A stretch of 64,000 bases of DNA from Cypionkella psychrotolerans. Lineage in GTDB: Bacteria; Pseudomonadota; Alphaproteobacteria; Rhodobacterales; Rhodobacteraceae. The stretch lies in the NCBI RefSeq assembly GCF_001294535.1, contig NZ_LGIC01000088.1, positions 62,001 through 126,000 of the forward strand, written 5' to 3'. Shown here in pieces: positions 15,717 to 24,554 of the stretch. The position numbers and the translations under genes were made by a program. Position 1 is the stretch's first letter, and every line of letters starts with the position of its first letter. Below the pieces are notes generated by a model that saw only the letters and a program-made list of their open reading frames with translations, was not told the DNA's origin and searched no databases.

Positions 15717-18500
15717 ATGACTGTTCAGCCGAAGATTGACACCTCGCCCCCGGTTTCGGACGAAATCCGCAAGACCACCTGCTATATGTGCGCCTGCCGC
15801 TGCGGCATCAATGTGCATCTGAAGGAGGGCCGCGTCAGCTATATCGAGGGCAATCGCGACCATCCGATCAACAAGGGCGTGCTTTGTGCCAAGGGTGCGT
15901 CGGGGATCATGCAGGTGACGGCGCCGTCGCGGTTGCGCGCGCCTTTGCGCCGCGTCGGGCCGCGTGGATCGGGGGCGTTTGAGGAGATTTCCTGGGACGA
16001 GGCTTTGGCTTTGGCAGTGTCCTGGATGAAGCCGTTGCGAGAAACCGCACCGGAAAAGCTGGCGTTTTTCACCGGGCGCGATCAGTCGCAAAGCTTTACC
16101 GGCTGGTGGGCGCAGGCGTTCGGCACGCCGAATTATGCAGCCCACGGCGGGTTTTGCTCGGTGAACATGGCGGCGGGCGGGATTTACACTATCGGCGGCG
16201 CGTTCTGGGAATTTGGCGCGCCAGATTGGGAGCGCACCAAGCTGTTCGTGCTGTTCGGTGTGGCGGAAGATCACGATAGCAACCCAATCAAGATCGGTCT
16301 GGGCAAGTTGAAAGAACGCGGAGCCCGCGTGATCGGCGTTAACCCTATTCGCACCGGCTATAATGCGGTCGCCGATGACTGGCTGGGCATCACGCCCGGC
16401 ACCGATGGGCTGTTGATCCTGTCGCTGATCCACTGTCTGCTTGCGGCGGGCAAGGTCGATCTGGAGTATCTGGCACGCTACACCAACGCGCCTTTGCTGG
16501 TGGTGGAGGATGGCCCGGAAAAGGGGCTGATCGCCAAGAATGCCGAGAGCCAACCCTTTGTGATTGATCGCAGAACCGGTGCGCCAGCGCCTTGGGACGG
16601 CAAGGGCGTGCAGCCTGATCTGGGGGCTAGCTATCAGGGCAACCGGACGGTGTTTCAGCATATGGCCGAGAAATATCTGGCCGGCGAATATGCTCCCGAA
16701 GCGGTGGCCGCGCGCTGTGGTATTGCGGCAGATCGCATCCGGGCTTTGGCTGCCGAACTGGCACATGTGGCCTTTGATCAGGCGATTGAGATTAAGCAAT
16801 CCTGGACGGATTTTCGCGGCGATTTCCACGAAACCATGCCGGGGCGGCCCGTGTCTTTCCACGCCATGCGCGGGATTTCGGCGCATTCCAATGGCTTTCA
16901 AACCGCCCGCGCTTTGCATCTGTTGCAGATCGTTTTGGGCACGGTTGAGGTGCCGGGTGGCTACCGCCTGAAGCCGCCGTATCCGAAACCGATGGAGGCG
17001 CATCCGACACCGCATTTTGTCACTGCTCCGGGCAAGCCGCTGTCTGGGCCGCATTTGGGCTATGTGCGCGGGCCGGAAAATCTGGCGTTGAAGGAAGACG
17101 GCTCGCCTGTGCGCATTGATAAGGCGTTTACGTGGGAGAACCCGTTTTCGGCGCATGGGCTGATGCATATGCTGATCCCGAATGCCCATGCCGGTGATCC
17201 GTATCGCATCGATACACTGTTTCTCTATATGGCCAATATGGCGTGGAATTCTTCGATGAATTCGGCTAAGGTCATGGAAATGCTAACAGATAAAACGCCG
17301 GATGGCGAATATGTCATCCCCCGCATCATCTATTCCGACGCCTACGCCAGCGAAATGGTGGCCTATGCCGACCTGATCCTGCCCGACACCACCTATCTGG
17401 AGCGGCACGATTGCATTTCTCTGCTCGACCGCCCGATTTCCGAACCGGATGCGGCTGGGGATTCTATTCGCTGGCCAGTGGTGGAGCCCGACCGCGATGT
17501 GCGACCGTTCCAGTCGGTGTTGCTGGATCTGGGCGCGCGGCTGGGGCTGGCGCCGATGGTTAAGGAAGATGGCACGCCGAAGTACAAGGACTACGCCGAT
17601 TACATCGTGAACCACATTCGCCGCCCCGGCGTCGGGCCGCTGATCGGCTTTCGCGGCGATGGTACGGCAGAGGGGCGCGGTGATGCCAACCCCGACCAGC
17701 TGGCGCGCTACATCGAAAACGGCGGGTTTTATCAAGCCCATGTGCCGGAGGAGGGGGCCTTCTACAAACCGTGGAATATGGCCTATCAGGATTGGGCGGT
17801 AAAAACCTCGTTTTACGAGTCTCCGCAGCCCTATCTGTTCTCAATCTGGTCGGAACCGATGCGCAAATTCCAGATGGCCGCCGAGGGGTTGGGGCCGATA
17901 CAGCCGCCCGATCACCTGCGCGCGCGGCTGAAACAAGCGATGGAGCCGCTGCCGATCTGGTATCCGCCGTTTGGCGATCTGGAGGCCACTGGCTGGGGCT
18001 ATCCGATCCACGCGATCACGCAGCGCCCGATGGATATGTATCATTCCTGGGGCAGTCAGAACGCGTGGCTGCGGCAAATTCGGGGCACGAATTTTCTCTA
18101 TCTGCCGACGAAAATCTGGGTTGAGCAAGGCTTTGTCGAGGGCGATTATGCAAGGGTGATCTCGCCCAATGGCGGCATTACAGTGCCTGTCGCGCATATG
18201 GCGGCACTGAACGAGCACACGGTCTGGACGTGGAATGCGATTGGCAAACGCAAGGGCGCTTGGGCGTTGGACGCGGGTGCTTCCGAGGCCACGACGGGGT
18301 TTTTGCTGAACCATTTGATTTCCGAACTTTTGCCGGACAAGGGCGATGGTGCGCGGCTGTCGAACTCTGATCCGGTGACGGGACAGGCCGCGTGGTTCGA
18401 TTTGCGGGTGCGGATTGAGCGGGTTGGCGCAAAGACGCAATCTGAACCAAGCTTCGCGCCGATCCCGCGCGTGGTGCCGCAAGGGGGGGAGCGTGCATGA
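15717..18500 (+). CDS. soeA: Molybdopterin sulfite dehydrogenase, catalytic subunit SoeA
   Basis: A 927-residue DMSO-reductase-family molybdoenzyme. Near the N-terminus C22, C25, C29 and C57 form the [4Fe-4S] site. GGFCSVNM offers Cys147 as the likely molybdenum ligand. No twin-arginine signal is present, so the enzyme stays in the cytoplasm, as described for SoeABC and unlike periplasmic polysulfide or thiosulfate reductases. SoeABC oxidises sulfite to sulfate and passes electrons to quinone. The soeB start overlaps its end by 4 bases. Sulfite released by Xsc from the neighbouring operon makes this function very likely. The ATG at 15717 follows GGGGGGAAG. A different oxyanion or sulfur substrate is the main alternative. 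Confidence 0.87.
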   Translation: MTVQPKIDTSPPVSDEIRKTTCYMCACRCGINVHLKEGRVSYIEGNRDHPINKGVLCAKGASGIMQVTAPSRLRAPLRRVGPRGSGAFEEISWDEALALAVSWMKPLRETAPEKLAFFTGRDQSQSFTGWWAQAFGTPNYAAHGGFCSVNMAAGGIYTIGGAFWEFGAPDWERTKLFVLFGVAEDHDSNPIKIGLGKLKERGARVIGVNPIRTGYNAVADDWLGITPGTDGLLILSLIHCLLAAGKVDLEYLARYTNAPLLVVEDGPEKGLIAKNAESQPFVIDRRTGAPAPWDGKGVQPDLGASYQGNRTVFQHMAEKYLAGEYAPEAVAARCGIAADRIRALAAELAHVAFDQAIEIKQSWTDFRGDFHETMPGRPVSFHAMRGISAHSNGFQTARALHLLQIVLGTVEVPGGYRLKPPYPKPMEAHPTPHFVTAPGKPLSGPHLGYVRGPENLALKEDGSPVRIDKAFTWENPFSAHGLMHMLIPNAHAGDPYRIDTLFLYMANMAWNSSMNSAKVMEMLTDKTPDGEYVIPRIIYSDAYASEMVAYADLILPDTTYLERHDCISLLDRPISEPDAAGDSIRWPVVEPDRDVRPFQSVLLDLGARLGLAPMVKEDGTPKYKDYADYIVNHIRRPGVGPLIGFRGDGTAEGRGDANPDQLARYIENGGFYQAHVPEEGAFYKPWNMAYQDWAVKTSFYESPQPYLFSIWSEPMRKFQMAAEGLGPIQPPDHLRARLKQAMEPLPIWYPPFGDLEATGWGYPIHAITQRPMDMYHSWGSQNAWLRQIRGTNFLYLPTKIWVEQGFVEGDYARVISPNGGITVPVAHMAALNEHTVWTWNAIGKRKGAWALDAGASEATTGFLLNHLISELLPDKGDGARLSNSDPVTGQAAWFDLRVRIERVGAKTQSEPSFAPIPRVVPQGGERA

Positions 18501-19234
18501 CCAGTTTACCCGTTTCGACAGAAAAGCGGCTGGGTCTGGCAATCGATCTGGACACTTGCGTCGGATGTCAGGCTTGCGTGACGGCTTGCAAGGGCTGGAA
18601 CGATCAGGGCTATGGCGTGCCTTTGTCAGATCAAAATCCTTATGGTGCAGAGCCTTCCGGGGTATTCTTAAATCGGGTTCACAGCTATGCCGTGCAACCT
18701 ATTGATGGCGCTGCACAAACGATAAATTTCCCGCGTTCCTGCCTGCATTGCGAAGATGCGCCCTGCGTCACCGTTTGCCCAACCGGGGCCAGCTATAAGC
18801 GCAGCGAAGATGGCATCGTCTTGGTAAACGAGGATGCCTGCATCGGCTGCGGTCTATGCGCTTGGGCCTGCCCTTATGGCGCGCGCGAGATGGACGCGGC
18901 AGCGGGGGTGATGAAGAAATGCACGCTGTGTGTGGATCGGATTTACAATGAAAACCTGCCCGAAGAAGACCGCGAGCCCGCCTGCGTGCGCGGCTGCCCA
19001 ACAGGCGCGCGGCATTTTGGCGATTTTGCCGACCCGGACAGCAAGGTCAGCCGTTTGAGTGCCGCGCGCGGGGGCTATGCTTTGATGCCCGATCTGGGGA
19101 CCAAACCGGTTAACCGCTATCTGCCGCCACGTAAGAAGGATGTGCGGCAGGATGCCAGCATTCTGGCACCTCTGTTGGACATTAAGGCCAGTGGTTTTGC
19201 CGGATGGCTTGACCGCGTGTTGGGGAAGATCTGA
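18497..19234 (+). CDS. soeB: Iron-sulfur subunit SoeB (four [4Fe-4S] clusters)
   Basis: A 245-residue DmsB/NrfC-type ferredoxin subunit. Four cysteine groups are visible in order: CVGCQACVTACKGWN, CLHCEDAPCVTVCPTGA, CIGCGLCAWACPYGA and CTLCVDR with the later CVRGCPTGAR. It carries electrons from the molybdenum subunit to the membrane anchor. It lacks a signal peptide, consistent with a cytoplasm-facing complex. Its reading frame overlaps soeA by 4 bases and its stop overlaps the soeC start, so the three subunits are made together. Confidence 0.88.
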   Translation: MTSLPVSTEKRLGLAIDLDTCVGCQACVTACKGWNDQGYGVPLSDQNPYGAEPSGVFLNRVHSYAVQPIDGAAQTINFPRSCLHCEDAPCVTVCPTGASYKRSEDGIVLVNEDACIGCGLCAWACPYGAREMDAAAGVMKKCTLCVDRIYNENLPEEDREPACVRGCPTGARHFGDFADPDSKVSRLSAARGGYALMPDLGTKPVNRYLPPRKKDVRQDASILAPLLDIKASGFAGWLDRVLGKI

Positions 19235-20103
19235 TGCATCCGGCACCTTCGGTTATTGTGTTTTCGGTGCTGTCGGGGGCGGGGTTTGGACTGCTGTTCT
19301 ACTTTGGGTTTGGCTTTGCACATCCGTCCGGGCTCATGGCCTTTCTGTGGTGGGGCTTGGGCTATAGCCTTGCGGTGATTGGTCTTTTGGCCTCGACCTT
19401 CCATTTGGGCAATCCAAAGCGGGCGTGGCGGGCGTTCACGCAATGGCGGACAAGCTGGCTTTCGCGCGAGGCTTGGGCTTCGGTTGCGGCCTTGGTATTG
19501 TTGGCTCCGATGGCGCTGTCGGATTGGTTGGATTTGGGCCTGCCGCGCCCGTTCGGCTGGCTTGGTGGGGCGTTGGCGCTGCTGACGGTGTTCACGACTT
19601 CGATGATTTATACGCAGATCAAAGCGGTGCCGCGCTGGCATCATTGGTTAACACCCGTGATGTTTTTAAGCTTTGCGCTGGCAGGGGGGGCGGTGCTGGC
19701 GGGGCAAAGCTTTGCTGCAGTGTTTCTGGCTGCTCTGGTCGTGATGTTGCTGGCGATTTGGCAGGTGGGCGATGGCCAATTTGCGCGTCGGGCACAGACT
19801 TTGGGCACCGCGACCGGGCTTGATCGGATCGGCGACGTGACGGTGTTTGAGCAGGCGCATACGGCGGGAAATTATCTGCTGCGCGAGATGATTTTCGTGG
19901 TGGGCCGCAAACATGCACAGAAATTACGGGCGATTGCATTGGCGCTGGCGGCGGTAATTCCGGCGGGTTTGCTGGCGATTTCGGGCGAGGTTTGGGCTTT
20001 TGCCTTGGCTGCGATATGCCATTTGATCGGCGCTTTGGCCGCCCGCTGGTTGTTCTTTGCAGAGGCCGAGCATGTGGTAGGCTTGTTTTACGGCAAACGC
20101 TAG
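19234..20103 (+). CDS. soeC: Membrane anchor subunit SoeC (DmsC-like)
   Basis: A 289-residue integral membrane protein with about eight hydrophobic helices, starting MHPAPSVIVFSVLSGAGFG, as in DmsC-type anchors. Conserved segments such as ASTFHLGNPKRAWRAF and REMIFV are typical of the DmsC family, which binds the quinone that accepts the electrons. Its start overlaps the soeB stop. Eight bases after its stop the choline-kinase-like gene begins with its own GGAGG site, so transcription probably continues into the next two genes. Confidence 0.86.
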   Translation: MHPAPSVIVFSVLSGAGFGLLFYFGFGFAHPSGLMAFLWWGLGYSLAVIGLLASTFHLGNPKRAWRAFTQWRTSWLSREAWASVAALVLLAPMALSDWLDLGLPRPFGWLGGALALLTVFTTSMIYTQIKAVPRWHHWLTPVMFLSFALAGGAVLAGQSFAAVFLAALVVMLLAIWQVGDGQFARRAQTLGTATGLDRIGDVTVFEQAHTAGNYLLREMIFVVGRKHAQKLRAIALALAAVIPAGLLAISGEVWAFALAAICHLIGALAARWLFFAEAEHVVGLFYGKR

Positions 20104-20111
20104 GAGGAGCG

Positions 20112-20984
20112 ATGACTCCGCTGCAAAGGGTGCAAAATCTGCCGATCTGGCAAGGGGTGGTGCGGGTGGAACCCCTCGGCGGTGGCATCACCAATCTGAA
20201 CTTTATCGTGGAAGATGATGCACAAAAGGTGGTGGTGCGGATCGGCGACGACATTCCGCTGCACCAGATCTTGCGGTTCAATGAATTGTCGGCCAGCCGC
20301 GCGGCCCATGCGGCGGGAGTATCACCAGCGGTGATTTACCATGAACCGGGGGCTCTGGTGATAACCCATATCCAGGGCCGCACCATGACGCCTGCGGATT
20401 TTGCCGATGATGCGGTGCTGGATCAGGCCTTGGCCTTGGTGGCGCGGGCACATCGCGAAATTCCGCTGCATTTACGGGGGCCTGCGCTGGTGTTCTGGGT
20501 GTTTCATGTGCTGCGCGACTATGCCGGGACGCTGCGGGATGCGGGATCGGGCTATGCCTCGGCGCTGCCGGAATTGTTGGCGCAGGCTGCGCTGCTAGAG
20601 GTTGCGGTGGGGCAGATTGACTTGGTGTTTGGGCATAACGATCTGCTTGCCGCGAATTTCCTGCATGATGGCACGCGGATGTGGTTAATCGACTGGGATT
20701 ATGCCGGGTTTAACGCGCCATTGTTTGATCTCGGCGGGCTGGCGGCGAACACTAGCCTGACTGCGGCGCAAGAAGCGCGGATGCTGGGGGCCTATTTTGA
20801 TCGGGCGCCAGACGGTGATTTATGGCGCAAATACAAAGCGATGAAGGCGGCGGCGGCGCTGCGCGAGACGCTGTGGAGCATGGTGTCTGAGATATATTCC
20901 GAGATTAATTTCGACTATGCCGCCTATACTGCGCAAAATCTTTCCACCTATCGGGCAGCGTTTGCAGCCTTTGAAACCGCTTGA
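20112..20984 (+). CDS. Choline/ethanolamine kinase-like phosphotransferase
   Basis: A 290-residue protein of the APH/choline-kinase fold. The signature is VFGHNDLLAANFL (catalytic Asp) followed by WLIDWDYAGFNAPLFDLGG (metal-binding Asp). The N-terminal lobe has GGGITNLNF and VVRIG. Relatives phosphorylate choline, ethanolamine or other small amino alcohols using ATP. I chose the ATG at 20112 after TAGGAGGAGCG; the open frame extends 40 codons upstream inside soeC. It is tightly placed between soeC (8 bases) and the flavoprotein (7 bases), suggesting one operon. A role for a kinase in sulfite oxidation is not obvious; an amino alcohol or methylated amine substrate is more plausible. Fold firm, substrate open. 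Confidence 0.82.
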   Translation: MTPLQRVQNLPIWQGVVRVEPLGGGITNLNFIVEDDAQKVVVRIGDDIPLHQILRFNELSASRAAHAAGVSPAVIYHEPGALVITHIQGRTMTPADFADDAVLDQALALVARAHREIPLHLRGPALVFWVFHVLRDYAGTLRDAGSGYASALPELLAQAALLEVAVGQIDLVFGHNDLLAANFLHDGTRMWLIDWDYAGFNAPLFDLGGLAANTSLTAAQEARMLGAYFDRAPDGDLWRKYKAMKAAAALRETLWSMVSEIYSEINFDYAAYTAQNLSTYRAAFAAFETA

Positions 20985-20991
20985 GGATAAC

Positions 20992-23424
20992 ATGGTTGAC
21001 TTACCCACGACCGCGCGAGCTGTCATCATTGGCGGCGGGATTATTGGCTGCTCGACCGCCTATTACATGGGGAAATTGGGCTGGACTGACACGGTTTTGC
21101 TGGAAAGGAAAAAGCTAACCTCGGGGACGACGTTTCATGCGGCGGGGTTGGTGGGGCAGCTCAGAACATCGGCTAACATCACGCAATTATTGGGCTATTC
21201 GGTGGAGTTGTACAAACGTCTTGAATCCGAGACGGGGTTGCAAACCGGTTGGAAAATGAACGGCGGCCTGCGTTTGGCCTGCAATGAGGCGCGCTGGACG
21301 GAGGTGAAACGTCAGGCGACGACGGCGAAATCTTTCGGTCTGGAAATGCACTTGCTGACGCCGCAAGAGGCGCAGGATTTGTGGCCATTGATGACGATTG
21401 AGGACCTTGTTGGGGCGGCTTACCTGCCGACGGATGGGCAGGCGAACCCTTCAGATATCACGCAAAGCCTCGCGAAAGGCGCGCGGATGGCGGGGGTGAA
21501 GATTTTTGAAGACACGCCGGTGACGCGGGTGATCGTTGAAAATGGCCGGATTCGGGGGGTGGAAACGCCGTATGGCGTGGTGGAATGCGAGAAGGTGATT
21601 TGCTGCGCCGGACAGTGGACTCGAATTTTGGCGGGCTCGGTGGGGGTGAATGTGCCGCTGGTTTCGGTGGAACATCAGTATATGATTACCGAGCGTATTG
21701 AAGGGGTTACACCGGGTCTGCCAACCCTGCGCGACCCGGATCGGCTGACCTATTGGAAAGAAGATGTCGGTGGTTTGGTCTGGGGTGGCTATGAGCCAAA
21801 CCCGAAACCCTGGGCGGTAAAGGGCATCCCAGAGGACTTTCATTTCGATCTGCTGACCTCGGATTTTGACCATTACAGCCAGTTCATGGAGGACGCGATT
21901 GCGCGGGTGCCTGCGCTGGCGACGGCGGGGGTGAAGCAGCTGTTGAACGGGCCAGAGAGCTTCACGCCGGATGGCAATTTCATCTTGGGCGAAGCACCAG
22001 AGTTGAAGAATTTCTATGTGGGCGCAGGTTTTAATGCCTTTGGCATCGCCTCGGCTGGCGGCGCAGGCATGGCTTTGGCGGAATGGGCGGCGAAGGGGGA
22101 AGCGCCGTATGATCTGTGGCCGGTGGACATTCGCCGCTTTGGCCGTGTGCATCAGTCGACCGATTGGGTGCGGACGCGGACACTGGAGGCTTACGGCAAA
22201 CATTACACCATCGCTTGGCCGTCTGAGGAAATGCAGTCGGCGCGGCCGACACGACGCTCGGCTTTGTACGGGCATTTGCAGGCGGCGGGGGCGTGTTTTG
22301 GCGAGAAATTGGGCTGGGAGCGCCCGAATTGGTTCGCCGATCTGTCAGTTGGCGAAGTACCGGTCGATTGCTATTCCTACCAGCGCCCCGGTTGGTGGGA
22401 TCAGGTGCGGCGCGAACATTTGGCGTGCCGGGAAGGAGCGGTGCTGATTGATCAAAGCTCGTTCGCGAAGTTTGTGCTGAAAGGGCCGGATGCAGCCAAG
22501 GCATTGAATTATATTGCAGCGGGGGATGTGGATCGGGCGGTGGGGGGGCTGACCTATACGCAGTTGTTGAACGCGCGCGGCGGGATTGAAGCTGATGTGA
22601 CGGTGGCTCGGACAGCTTGGGATGAGTTTTACATTGTCACCGGCACCGGCTTTGCGGCGCATGATTTCGACTGGATTTCACGCAATTTGACCGGGAATTG
22701 TCAGTTGGTCGACGTGACCTCGGGCTCGGCGGTGCTGTCGCTGATGGGGCCGGAGGCGCGCCGCGTTTTGGCGCGGGTGTGCCCGGATGATCTGTCGAAT
22801 GAGGGGTTCAAATTTGGCACCGCGCGGCAGGTTTCGGTGGCGGGTTGCCCGGTTCTGGCGTTGCGGGTGACCTATGTCGGCGAGCTCGGCTGGGAATTGC
22901 ACATGCCGACCGATGCGGCAGTGACGGTGTATGAGGCGCTGATGGCGGTCGGCGGTGTGGTGAACGCAGGCTACCGCGCGATTGAAACCTTGCGATTGGA
23001 GAAGGGGTATCGGGCTTGGGGTGCGGATATTGGGCCGGATCATACGCCGGTTGAGGCAGGTTTGCTTTGGGCCTGCAAGATGAAATCCGGGGTGGATTTT
23101 CTGGGCCGTGCGGCGCTGGCAGCACAGCTTTCGGGCGGGGTTAAGAAGCGGTTGGCGGCGTTTACCGTCGATGATCCCTCGGTGATTTTGCTTGGGCGGG
23201 AAACAATCTACCGCAATGGCGAGCGGGTGGGTTGGCTGTCTTCGGGCGGGTTTGGCCACACGATCGGCAAGCCGATTGGCTATGGTTATGTGCGCCACGC
23301 GGGCGTGGACGAGACGTTCATGACAAGCGGCAGCTATGAGCTGGAGGTCGCGTCAGAGCGGGTCGCGGCCAAGCTGCATCTGGGTGCGCTTTATGATCCG
23401 ACGGGGGCGCGGATCAAGGCGTAA
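20992..23424 (+). CDS. Sarcosine/dimethylglycine dehydrogenase-like FAD + GcvT-domain protein
   Basis: An 810-residue two-part enzyme. Residues about 8-400 are a DAO-type FAD domain (VIIGGGIIGCSTAYYMGKLG) with TSGTTFHAAGL, where His49 matches the residue that binds FAD covalently in sarcosine and dimethylglycine dehydrogenases. Residues about 450-800 are a GcvT/aminomethyltransferase domain that in relatives hands the released one-carbon unit to tetrahydrofolate. Such enzymes oxidatively demethylate N-methyl amines. The ATG at 20992 follows GAGGATAAC; an earlier in-frame start falls in the kinase gene. It ends the operon with soeABC and the kinase. The sulfonate context raises N-methyltaurine or dimethyltaurine as possible substrates, but this is inference. 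It ends 2 bases from the convergent mutarotase gene. Confidence 0.85.
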   Translation: MVDLPTTARAVIIGGGIIGCSTAYYMGKLGWTDTVLLERKKLTSGTTFHAAGLVGQLRTSANITQLLGYSVELYKRLESETGLQTGWKMNGGLRLACNEARWTEVKRQATTAKSFGLEMHLLTPQEAQDLWPLMTIEDLVGAAYLPTDGQANPSDITQSLAKGARMAGVKIFEDTPVTRVIVENGRIRGVETPYGVVECEKVICCAGQWTRILAGSVGVNVPLVSVEHQYMITERIEGVTPGLPTLRDPDRLTYWKEDVGGLVWGGYEPNPKPWAVKGIPEDFHFDLLTSDFDHYSQFMEDAIARVPALATAGVKQLLNGPESFTPDGNFILGEAPELKNFYVGAGFNAFGIASAGGAGMALAEWAAKGEAPYDLWPVDIRRFGRVHQSTDWVRTRTLEAYGKHYTIAWPSEEMQSARPTRRSALYGHLQAAGACFGEKLGWERPNWFADLSVGEVPVDCYSYQRPGWWDQVRREHLACREGAVLIDQSSFAKFVLKGPDAAKALNYIAAGDVDRAVGGLTYTQLLNARGGIEADVTVARTAWDEFYIVTGTGFAAHDFDWISRNLTGNCQLVDVTSGSAVLSLMGPEARRVLARVCPDDLSNEGFKFGTARQVSVAGCPVLALRVTYVGELGWELHMPTDAAVTVYEALMAVGGVVNAGYRAIETLRLEKGYRAWGADIGPDHTPVEAGLLWACKMKSGVDFLGRAALAAQLSGGVKKRLAAFTVDDPSVILLGRETIYRNGERVGWLSSGGFGHTIGKPIGYGYVRHAGVDETFMTSGSYELEVASERVAAKLHLGALYDPTGARIKA

Positions 23425-23426
23425 GA

Positions 23427-23741
23427 TCACGCCATGTAGAACTGTTTTGGCAGCAAATACGGGTAGTTGGTGGTGGGGTCGATCTCGATTTTCATGATTG
23501 GGGCCATCCATTCACCCCAGCGTTTGTCGACGGGCGATGTCCGCAGATAAGCTTTGGTGGCCTCTAAATCATCGGTTTCAAAGAAGCCGAACAGGGTTAA
23601 TCCGTGGCGGAAAATGTTGTAGTTGCGGATGCCGGCTGCGCGCAGGGTCTCCAACATTTCGGGCCAGATTTCGTCATGGCGCTTGAGGTATTCAACCTCG
23701 TATCCGGGGCGGACTTCCAGCACCCAAGCGTATCCGGGCAT
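23427..23741 (-). CDS. rhaM: L-rhamnose mutarotase family protein
   Basis: A 104-residue protein matching the RhaM/YiiL family in length and motifs: YLKRHDEIWPEM with the catalytic His, GIRNYNIF, TLFGFFE, and RWGEWMAPIM near the end. It interconverts alpha and beta anomers of L-rhamnose, and members also act on L-fucose. The start at 23741 (MPGYAWVLEVRPG) is the family's normal N-terminus, although the frame is open further upstream. It is the last gene of the long minus-strand sugar operon, 2 bases after the TIM-barrel protein. Confidence 0.9.
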   Translation of the reverse strand: MPGYAWVLEVRPGYEVEYLKRHDEIWPEMLETLRAAGIRNYNIFRHGLTLFGFFETDDLEATKAYLRTSPVDKRWGEWMAPIMKIEIDPTTNYPYLLPKQFYMA

Positions 23742-23743
23742 GG

Positions 23744-24553
23744 TTAACCTTTCCAATTCTGGAAACAATCCCGCAGCAGGATGGTTTCGGTCAGCACGTC
23801 TTCGGTGAGCGTGTTCATATAGTCTTGATGGACCGCTTCCAGCGCCAGATAACCCTGATAGCCCGCATCGCGCAGTGTGGCAAACATGGCAGGAAAGTTG
23901 AGCGTGCCTTGGGCGAATTTGGTTTGCAAATGACCCATTTTGGCTTGGCGCAGATGGACATGGGTGGCGTGTTTGGCGAGCGGGTCGATTTCGTCCTGGC
24001 GGTAGCCGAGGCAGGTGAAGTGGCTGTAATCTAACGCCAATCCGATGCCGGTCTGGTCGATCAGGCGTTGGGTCAGGGCAGGGCTTTCGGCCCAACTTTG
24101 CACATGGGGCTCAACGCAGAGTTTGGCGTTGTGGTGGGTCGCGACTTCCAGCAGGGCTTTGATCGATTCGGTGGCTTGCTGGGCGGCTTGATCGCGGGAT
24201 TGGCCGGGATTGATGATGCCGGGCAGGATGAACACCGAGGCGATATCGGCAGCATCGGCAAAGGCCAGAACGGAGTCTATATCTTTGATATTTAGGGAGA
24301 TTGTGCCGGGGAGGGAGAGGTTTTGGCCGCTGAGGCCTTCGCCAAACAGATGGTAATAGTTCGGGATGGTGACGCCGAGGTTGCGCAGCGGCTCTGCCGC
24401 CGCTTTCGGATCGGCAAGAATTTCCGATTTGTTAAGACCTGAGCGGTAAGACAGACCCACATCCAGTGCGCCGATGCCCAAAGCGCGGCTGATGGCGGCA
24501 CATTCTTGCAAATTACAAGCGGGGAACGACCATGACGTAAGTGACAGTTTCAT
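23744..24553 (-). CDS. Sugar phosphate isomerase/epimerase-like TIM barrel protein
   Basis: A 269-residue protein of the xylose-isomerase-like TIM-barrel (AP endonuclease 2) superfamily. Metal-ligand candidates are visible in LCVEPHVQSW, LALDYSHFTCLGY, THVHLRQAK and LALEAVHQDY. Family members isomerise or epimerise sugars and keto-sugars, or dehydrate inosose. The start at 24553 (MKLSLTSWSFP) gives the normal length; the open frame upstream is a shadow of the oxidoreductase. It lies between the Gfo/Idh/MocA gene (1 base) and rhaM, which places it in deoxysugar catabolism. Which sugar it acts on cannot be told. Confidence 0.8.
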   Translation of the reverse strand: MKLSLTSWSFPACNLQECAAISRALGIGALDVGLSYRSGLNKSEILADPKAAAEPLRNLGVTIPNYYHLFGEGLSGQNLSLPGTISLNIKDIDSVLAFADAADIASVFILPGIINPGQSRDQAAQQATESIKALLEVATHHNAKLCVEPHVQSWAESPALTQRLIDQTGIGLALDYSHFTCLGYRQDEIDPLAKHATHVHLRQAKMGHLQTKFAQGTLNFPAMFATLRDAGYQGYLALEAVHQDYMNTLTEDVLTETILLRDCFQNWKG

Positions 24554-24554
24554 C

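Noticed and set aside
15597-17189. A 530-codon minus-strand frame opposite soeA
   Set aside because: Arg/His/Gln-rich antisense composition and no domain; soeA has its iron-sulfur and molybdenum motifs on the plus strand.
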